DNA of 19,155 nucleotides. Origin: Bacillota bacterium. Its GTDB lineage: Bacteria > Bacillota_I > Bacilli_A > Acholeplasmatales > Acholeplasmataceae. Numbering within the stretch: the stretch's first letter is position 1; each line of letters begins with the position of its first letter. The DNA lies in contig SBGC01000097.1 in NCBI GenBank assembly GCA_006226985.1, forward strand, positions 1 to 19,155, in the 5' to 3' direction. The notes beneath the pieces are model-generated. The model did not search any database. It was not told the DNA's origin and worked only from the letters and a program-made list of their open reading frames with translations. Positions 14,785 through 19,155 of this stretch are shown here, in pieces. The position numbers and the translations under genes were made by a program.

Positions 14785-16263
14785 TTAGACACCTCCTTTT
14801 CTTGTTTTAATTTTATAAATGAGACCTAAAATCTGTAAAGTGATGATGGGGGTTAGCGCAACCATTGCGATCATACCAAAACCATCAATGACGACATTAG
14901 CATCTTCATATGCATTAGCAGCACCTTGTGTAAATGCGAGAATGAAGGTTGCAGTAAGTGGTCCTGTAGCAACACCTCCCGCATCAAATGCAATACCAAC
15001 GAATAGTTTTGGAACGATAAATACGAGTAGGAGTGCAATCGCATATCCAGGTAATAAGAAATGCCATAATGCAATGCTTGGTGTTAAAATTCGAATGATT
15101 GAAAGCAAGATGGAGATACCAACACCAATAGATAGAGGGATAAGTACTGTTTTTCTGTGGATATAACCTGCAGTAATATCTTCAATTTGATGGGTCAATA
15201 CTGAAACAGCAGGCTCAGCAATAATCGTTAATAAACCGATTACAAATGCAAAGATTAAGATATATATTTTTTGATCATTTAGTGCCAAGACTTGACCAAT
15301 TTGATGTCCGACTTCCATAAATCCTGCATTGACACCAAGAAGGAAAACAAAAAGACCAATGAATGCATAGAAAAATCCGATGACCATTCGTCGAAAGGGT
15401 CTCTTTTTTAGTTTGAATGCAAAAATTTGCATGCCAAATAAAATCACGATGAGTGGTAATAAGGCGATAAATGCATCTGTTATCATTTGAGGTAAGATTT
15501 GAATAAATGGTTGAATAACAGCAGGTGTTTGAATAAATGACATATCAATTTCTGAAGCAAACGTTAAATCTCTATTAAAGTAATTTAGAAAAAGTAATGA
15601 GATGATCGCACCTGCTGATGCAATCGCAACCAGTCCAAAGCTATCTTTTTCTGACGACTTAGAGTCTTTTTTCATTTTAGAAATACCTGTTGATAGGGCA
15701 AGTATAAAGGGGACAGCTAATGCACCTGTTGTTGCTCCTGAAGCATCAAATGAAATAGCTAGAAAATCAGGTGTTGCAAATAATGCCATCACAAAGATAA
15801 TAGCATACACAATCCATAATATTTTATAAAGGGGGAGATTGAAAATAATTCTGATAAATCCGATCCCTATAAAAACAGCTAACCCTATAGAAACAAAGAT
15901 GACGATCTTTATAGAGGGAATTATCCCTAAAGTCACTTCATCCACTTGATTTGCGAATACGAGTAAACCTGGTTCAGCTATGGAGATGAAAAAGCCTAAT
16001 ATTAAACCTGATATAATAACAATCCATAACTTATTTGTCTTTGTGAAACTTATTCCAGTATGTGCTCCCAGAGGTGTAATACCTAAATCAACACCAATCA
16101 AAAAAAATGTTAGTCCAAGAATAATCAATAAAGATCCGAGGATGAAACGTAGGAGCTGAGCTTGTGAAAGTGGAACAAGCGTAAAGTGCAAAAATAGGAC
16201 AACAAGCGTTATAGGCAATACAGCTATCAAATTTTCAAGAAATTTTTCTTTGAGTAATTGCAT
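14785..16263 (-). CDS. DUF1538 membrane protein, internally duplicated
   Basis: A 492-residue polytopic membrane protein with about a dozen hydrophobic spans that I recognise as DUF1538. It consists of two like-oriented halves (about 1-240 and 250-492). Each half has a glycine-rich FFLIGVDLG or VFLLGVNAG element, then a FISIAEPGLLVFANQVDEVT or LTIIAEPAVSVLTHQIEDIT block, then FDASGATTGALAVPFILA or FDAGGVATGPLTATFILAF. The paired repeats look like the pseudo-symmetric halves of a transporter or channel, with the AEP and FDAxGxxTG motifs as candidate substrate sites (inference; no substrate is known to me). AAAGGAG precedes the ATG. It heads an operon with a two-domain P-II protein and an M50-like protein. 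Confidence 0.85.
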   Translation of the reverse strand: MQLLKEKFLENLIAVLPITLVVLFLHFTLVPLSQAQLLRFILGSLLIILGLTFFLIGVDLGITPLGAHTGISFTKTNKLWIVIISGLILGFFISIAEPGLLVFANQVDEVTLGIIPSIKIVIFVSIGLAVFIGIGFIRIIFNLPLYKILWIVYAIIFVMALFATPDFLAISFDASGATTGALAVPFILALSTGISKMKKDSKSSEKDSFGLVAIASAGAIISLLFLNYFNRDLTFASEIDMSFIQTPAVIQPFIQILPQMITDAFIALLPLIVILFGMQIFAFKLKKRPFRRMVIGFFYAFIGLFVFLLGVNAGFMEVGHQIGQVLALNDQKIYILIFAFVIGLLTIIAEPAVSVLTHQIEDITAGYIHRKTVLIPLSIGVGISILLSIIRILTPSIALWHFLLPGYAIALLLVFIVPKLFVGIAFDAGGVATGPLTATFILAFTQGAANAYEDANVVIDGFGMIAMVALTPIITLQILGLIYKIKTRKGGV

Positions 16264-16292
16264 CGCTATTCTCCTTTCAACACTTTATAAAT

Positions 16293-16311
16293 ATTATACT
16301 ATAAAATAGTA
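16293..16311 (-). promoter_or_regulatory. -10 element and small palindrome before the DUF1538 operon
   Basis: Reading leftward, a perfect TATAAT (16298-16293) lies 30 bases before the ATG, with no convincing -35 at the right distance. TACTAT/ATAGTA (16297-16302 and 16306-16311) is a 6-bp inverted repeat touching the -10, so an activator or repressor site is possible. Confidence 0.5.
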
Positions 16312-16360
16312 AGTTTAACTAAGGATTGCGATAATGTAGGCATGCACATAAGATGGTAAG

Positions 16361-16394
16361 TGATTTTTATGACTTTTTTAACTTTTAAAAATCA
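16361..16394. repeat. 9-bp inverted repeat in the DUF1538/tRNA-Gly intergenic region
   Basis: TGATTTTTA (16361-16369) and TAAAAATCA (16386-16394) are perfect inverted copies around a 16-base loop. They are AT-rich, and no T-run makes it a terminator on either strand. The rest of the gap from 16312 to 16425 shows nothing I can name. Confidence 0.35.
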
Positions 16395-16425
16395 AAAAAT
16401 ATTGTTGAATTTGTCTTGTGATATC

Positions 16426-16454
16426 TTGACAACCTATAAAATATTTGTTATCAT
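16426..16454 (+). promoter_or_regulatory. Promoter of tRNA-Gly
   Basis: A perfect TTGACA (16426-16431), a 17-base spacer and TATCAT (16449-16454). The RNA should begin near 16461, ten bases before the tRNA. Confidence 0.78.
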
Positions 16455-16470
16455 AAAAAAGCACGAACAA

Positions 16471-16545
16471 GTGGGCGTCGTATAATGGTTATTACACGTG
16501 CTTGCCAAGCATGAAATGGGGGTCCGATTCCCCTCGCCCGCTCCA
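16471..16545 (+). tRNA. tRNA-Gly (anticodon GCC)
   Basis: The acceptor stem is GTGGGCG/CGCCCGC (one T-G pair). The D arm has GTA/TAC with AATGG in the loop, a short D stem. The anticodon stem CGTGC/GCATG surrounds TTGCCAA, giving GCC. The T arm is GGGGG/CCCCT with TCCGATT. The discriminator is T73 and CCA is encoded at 16543-16545. Discriminator U is normal for bacterial tRNA-Gly. Confidence 0.93.
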
Positions 16546-16554
16546 AATGAAATT

Positions 16555-16580
16555 AACTGCACATCAAGTGCAGTTTTTTG
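16555..16580 (+). terminator. Terminator of tRNA-Gly
   Basis: A perfect 8-bp stem AACTGCAC/GTGCAGTT (16555-16562 and 16568-16575) with a 5-base loop runs into six T's. A -10-like TATACT (16582-16587) directly follows and may start the GNAT transcript. Confidence 0.88.
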
Positions 16581-16603
16581 TTATACTAAACGTAGGTGAT
16601 TAG

Positions 16604-17140
16604 ATGAAAATTTTTAAACAAAAAGAGGATATTGTCATTCGATCGATGTTATTTTCTGATATTGAAGATATTATGCAAGCTTTAGAAAAACAAGGGTGGC
16701 AAACAGATCCTCATAAATTTCATCATTATCTTGAACTTCAAGAAACAAATAAGCGTATCATCTTTATTGCGTGTAAACATGATCGTGTTTTAGGCTATGT
16801 TACACTCGATTTAAATCCATCTTATGGTCCATGGAAAGATAAAGACATACCCATGATTACTGATCTTAATGTGTTTCAAATCTATCAAAAAATGGGGGTT
16901 GGTAGTTTACTGATGGATGCTATCGAATCTTATGTGTTTAAAGCATATGACATCGTCACTCTTGGTGTTGGATTACATCATGGATATGGACAGGCTCAAA
17001 GACTTTACATCAAAAGAGGTTATTTACCAGATGGCAGTGGTGTCTGGTATCATGATGAGATAGCAAAACCATATGAAACCGTTCAAAATGACGATGATTT
17101 AAATCTCTATTTATATAAGAAAAAAGAGGATTTTAAATAA
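16604..17140 (+). CDS. GNAT family N-acetyltransferase
   Basis: A 178-residue acetyltransferase-like protein. The fold is seen as VIRSMLFSDIEDIMQALEKQGW at about 11-32, then RVLGYVTLDL, then ITDLNVFQIYQKMGVGSLLMDAIE at about 86-109. The last holds the acetyl-CoA loop Q-K-M-G-V-G. GQAQRLYIKRGYLPDGSG follows, as in the C-terminal GNAT motif. The target is unknown; it differs clearly from the other GNAT gene in this window. AGGTGAT is 5-11 bases before the ATG, and a -10-like TATACT at 16582-16587 suggests a short leader of about 10 bases. The gene lies alone between the tRNA-Gly terminator and the c-di-AMP riboswitch. Confidence 0.85.
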   Translation: MKIFKQKEDIVIRSMLFSDIEDIMQALEKQGWQTDPHKFHHYLELQETNKRIIFIACKHDRVLGYVTLDLNPSYGPWKDKDIPMITDLNVFQIYQKMGVGSLLMDAIESYVFKAYDIVTLGVGLHHGYGQAQRLYIKRGYLPDGSGVWYHDEIAKPYETVQNDDDLNLYLYKKKEDFK

Positions 17141-17153
17141 GCTTGTTTTCATA

Positions 17154-17182
17154 TTGCATGTTCTATTTCTTTATGCTATAAT
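17154..17182 (+). promoter_or_regulatory. Promoter of the c-di-AMP riboswitch/antiporter
   Basis: TTGCAT (17154-17159), a 17-base spacer and TATAAT (17177-17182) with an extended TGC just before. RNA should begin near 17189, at the left end of the aptamer. Confidence 0.72.
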
Positions 17183-17189
17183 CATGTCG

Positions 17190-17300
17190 TTGTATTCTCC
17201 GAATCGATTGAGTGGGGGACCCATTTTAGTGGGGTGAATCTATAAATGAAGGGTAACTTGGAACCCTAACCCGTCAGCTAACCTCATAGGAGTTGCCAAG
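17190..17300 (+). ncRNA. c-di-AMP riboswitch (ydaO/yuaA)
   Basis: The leader carries the conserved blocks of the ydaO/yuaA class in order: CCGAATCGATTGAG (17199-17212), GGGGGACCCA (17214-17223), GGGGTGAATC (17231-17240), GAAGGGTAAC (17248-17257), and ACCCGTCAGCTAACCTC (17269-17285). CTCC (17197-17200) can pair with GGAG (17289-17292). This class binds cyclic di-AMP and usually turns downstream genes off when it is bound. A strong terminator follows at once and the next gene is a cation/proton antiporter, a typical regulon member. Confidence 0.93.
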
Positions 17301-17336
17301 CGTGTATCGTCAAACGTGACGATACGTGCTTTTTTT
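17301..17336 (+). terminator. Riboswitch-controlled terminator
   Basis: CGTGTATCGTCA (17301-17312), loop AACG and TGACGATACGTG (17317-17328) form a 12-bp stem with two G-U pairs, followed by C and seven T's. It is the expression platform of the c-di-AMP riboswitch, 22 bases before the antiporter start. Confidence 0.9.
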
Positions 17337-17357
17337 GTTTAGAAAGGGTTGACTATA

Positions 17358-18557
17358 TTGAATATTATTTTAAAATTAAGCATCATCTTAGTGATTGGCT
17401 TTATCTTTGGTAAAGGAGCAAAAGCACTTAAATTACCTTCTGTTTCTGGTTATTTAATTGCAGGTCTTTTACTTGGACCATCACTATTTGATTTTGTTTC
17501 AAAAGCTGAATCACATCAATTAGAAATTATTAGTGAACTCACACTCTCTTTTATCGCATTTGGGATTGGTAGTGAGTTCATGTTAAAGGATATTATGGCT
17601 ATGGGTAAAAAAATAACCATTATCACACTTGCTGAAGTTGTAGGTGCGATTACAGTTGTTTTTTCAGTGATGTATTTTATATTTAACATGGATTTTGCGT
17701 TTTCGATTGTGATTGCATCTATGTCTGCTGCAACTGCGCCTGCAGCAACCATTATGGTGATACGACAATATCGTGCATACGGACCTGTCACAAAAACCAT
17801 ATTGCCAGTCGTTGCACTTGATGATGTGTTTGGGATTATGGCGTTTGGAATTGCGATTTCGGTTGCTAAAATTCTTGTTTCAAATCAAGATTTTTCATTA
17901 GTTAAAATCATTAGTGTTCCATTAATTGAAATTTTTGGATCACTTCTTCTTGGATTTGTCTTAGGTTTCATCTTATCAATTATGACCAAACGAACAGATG
18001 CTAAAGATGAATTACAAATTAAGACACTATTCTTTATTGGATTAGGTATTGGATTATCGATGTGGTTAGACTTATCACCACTTCTTACAAACATTATGAT
18101 GGGAGCAACCCTCGCTAACTTTAGATCATATGCTAATCGCTCCTTTAGTTCAGTCAATGATTTTGTTCCTATCTTCTACATCTTATTTTTCACACTTGCA
18201 GGAGCAAGTCTTGACTTAAGTATTTTATACACAGTAGGTATTGTTGGTGTGGGTTATATTATCGCACGTGCAACAGGTAAGATTTTAGGTGCCTATGTTG
18301 GTGCTAGATCTGTCAAAGCTGAAGATAATGTCAGAAAATATTTAGGTTTTGCGCTACTACCACAAGGTGGTATTTCAATTGGTTTATCTGTTATTGTGAT
18401 GCAACAATTACCCTTATACTCAACTGAAATAACAACAATTATTATGGCAAGTGTTCTGTTCTATGAAACATTAGGACCGATATTTGCTAAAATATCGATC
18501 CATAAAGCTGGAGAGATTAACTTATTACCTGAAGTTGAAGACTTAATTGAAATTTAA
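17358..18557 (+). CDS. CPA2-family cation/proton antiporter (Kef-type membrane domain)
   Basis: A 399-residue polytopic membrane protein of the monovalent cation:proton antiporter-2 family, likely exporting K+ or Na+ against protons. The N-terminal GKGAKALKLPSVSGYLIAGLLLGP, ATAPAATIMVIRQY (the CPA unwound-helix motif, about 128-141), ALDDVFGIMAFGI (about 154-166) with the paired Asp, and FALLPQGGISIGLSVIV near 334-350 are typical. It is only the membrane domain: the usual C-terminal RCK/TrkA-N nucleotide-binding domain is absent. TTG at 17349 opens the frame but touches AAAGGG (17343-17348); the TTG at 17358 has 9-base spacing and is preferred. The c-di-AMP riboswitch in front suggests transcription falls when c-di-AMP is high, which is expected when K+ is plentiful; that is odd for a pure exporter and worth testing. 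Confidence 0.9.
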   Translation: MNIILKLSIILVIGFIFGKGAKALKLPSVSGYLIAGLLLGPSLFDFVSKAESHQLEIISELTLSFIAFGIGSEFMLKDIMAMGKKITIITLAEVVGAITVVFSVMYFIFNMDFAFSIVIASMSAATAPAATIMVIRQYRAYGPVTKTILPVVALDDVFGIMAFGIAISVAKILVSNQDFSLVKIISVPLIEIFGSLLLGFVLGFILSIMTKRTDAKDELQIKTLFFIGLGIGLSMWLDLSPLLTNIMMGATLANFRSYANRSFSSVNDFVPIFYILFFTLAGASLDLSILYTVGIVGVGYIIARATGKILGAYVGARSVKAEDNVRKYLGFALLPQGGISIGLSVIVMQQLPLYSTEITTIIMASVLFYETLGPIFAKISIHKAGEINLLPEVEDLIEI

Positions 18558-18583
18558 AGGGACCGATTGGTCCCTTATTTTTT
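18557..18583. terminator. Terminator after the antiporter
   Basis: An 8-bp perfect stem AAGGGACC/GGTCCCTT with a GATT loop is followed by ATTTTTT on +. On - it is followed by TTTAAATTT, so it can also end the leftward membrane gene, whose stop lies at 18582-18584. Confidence 0.88.
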
Positions 18584-19155
18584 ATGCTTCTATTTGTTTT
18601 TGTTTTTTAAATAATGGAATGATATTTATAACAAGTAAGTAAACAACATAAATCGCTGCAATACCAATGAGCCAATCAAAGATGCTCAATAATTTAGCTG
18701 CATCGTTGACGATGAAATTAAGAATCACCAGTGGTTGAACGATTGGCATAGCGAGTAAAATGAATAACCCACCCATTGTACATCCAAGACCAAATGCAAT
18801 CATTGCAGTTAAAAACATTGGTAATGCTGTATTAAATCCATAACACATATACATCCAAACAGATGCTATAAATATTGGGAAGAAAAGTGATTTAATGTCA
18901 AACTTAAGCGTAATCTTTTCTGTAAGCATATAGGATAGAATTAATAACAAGAGATAAACTGCAACCACAAAACCTAAGATCATTTTAGGTGTGATGTCGT
19001 CAAAATCTTTAAAGAAGAAATCATACGAACCGAGTGCAGAAATAAATACTTGAATATCATCACTAAATACTGCAATAAGTAAAACCAAGAGTGCTCCTAA
19101 ATGAAAGTTCTTCATTTCTAATAAAGCAACAGTTGCCAGAATGAGAACAATCGGT
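18582..19155 (-). CDS. Polytopic membrane protein, 5'-partial at window edge
   Basis: A hydrophobic protein of unknown function with about five membrane spans in the visible part (for instance ILGFVVAVYLLLLILSYML, IFIASVWMYMCYGF, and FIVNDAAKLLSIFDWLIG followed by IAAIYVVYLLVINII). It ends in a lysine-rich tail KKQKQIEA. An ATG at 19113-19115 would give 177 residues. However, the frame stays open from there to the window end and encodes more hydrophobic sequence (PIVLILATVALLE), and there is no Shine-Dalgarno before that ATG. The true start therefore probably lies to the right of the window. No family is recognised. It is convergent with the antiporter and shares its terminator. Confidence 0.65.
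   Translation of the reverse strand, partial: PIVLILATVALLEMKNFHLGALLVLLIAVFSDDIQVFISALGSYDFFFKDFDDITPKMILGFVVAVYLLLLILSYMLTEKITLKFDIKSLFFPIFIASVWMYMCYGFNTALPMFLTAMIAFGLGCTMGGLFILLAMPIVQPLVILNFIVNDAAKLLSIFDWLIGIAAIYVVYLLVINIIPLFKKQKQIEA

Noticed and set aside
14819..15166. Rightward open frame of 115 codons antisense to DUF1538
   Set aside because: It mirrors the conserved repeat region of DUF1538 and has no ribosome site; it is a shadow of codon bias.
17516..18157. Leftward open frames inside the antiporter gene
   Set aside because: Both are antisense to conserved CPA2 motifs and give low-complexity products without start signals.
1..19155. CRISPR array, insertion sequence, prophage or integrated element
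   Set aside because: No regularly spaced repeats, transposase, integrase or phage structural gene is seen, and gene order and composition look uniform.

Overview
The window looks like a low-GC Gram-positive/Mollicutes-type chromosome, most likely an Acholeplasma- or Izemoplasma-like bacterium. Pointers are the AT-rich sequence, a eukaryote/archaeal-type prolyl-tRNA synthetase, a lipoprotein signal, two Firmicutes-style riboswitches, and consensus TTGACA/TATAAT promoters with U-tailed terminators. TGA serves as a real stop codon in at least three genes (stops at 879-881, 9475-9477 and 14124-14126), so the standard bacterial code applies and not the Mycoplasma/Spiroplasma code. The genus call is inference. 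No mobile element, CRISPR array or rRNA was seen; this is mostly an orderly housekeeping and transport region.

Layout: 1-900 (+) carries yidD, with an odd histidine-rich tail, coupled to a GNAT acetyltransferase. 900-3830 (-) carries cvfB, proS and a small P-loop kinase. 3850-4660 (-) is a single Fic-domain gene with its own promoter. 4670-7300 (-) is an amino-acid ABC importer (binding lipoprotein, permease, ATPase) behind a lysine riboswitch with a drawable terminator/antiterminator switch, so lysine is the predicted substrate. 7310-7675 (-) is a cold-shock protein gene. 7697-11243 (-) encodes a two-gene ABC exporter whose ATP-site substitutions are split between subunits as in heterodimeric exporters with one degenerate site. 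11280-12690 (-) holds a membrane-anchored endonuclease I-family nuclease overlapping a small protein of unknown function. A tRNA-Thr(GGT) gene lies at 12815-12888 (+).

12898-16300 (-) is the least understood unit: a duplicated DUF1538 membrane protein, a protein with two fused P-II-like domains, and an M50-type membrane metalloprotease-like protein, tightly packed as one operon. It looks like a membrane transporter or channel with its own P-II-type regulator, and is the best candidate for an undescribed system here.

16426-17140 (+) has tRNA-Gly(GCC) and a second GNAT gene. 17154-18557 (+) is a c-di-AMP (ydaO/yuaA) riboswitch ahead of a CPA2-family cation/proton antiporter, a link between c-di-AMP and potassium/pH balance. 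The window ends inside a leftward membrane-protein gene whose start lies beyond the right edge.

Recurring features are short overlaps between operon partners, alternative GTG/TTG starts chosen by Shine-Dalgarno spacing, and stop codons placed inside or at the edge of terminator hairpins.
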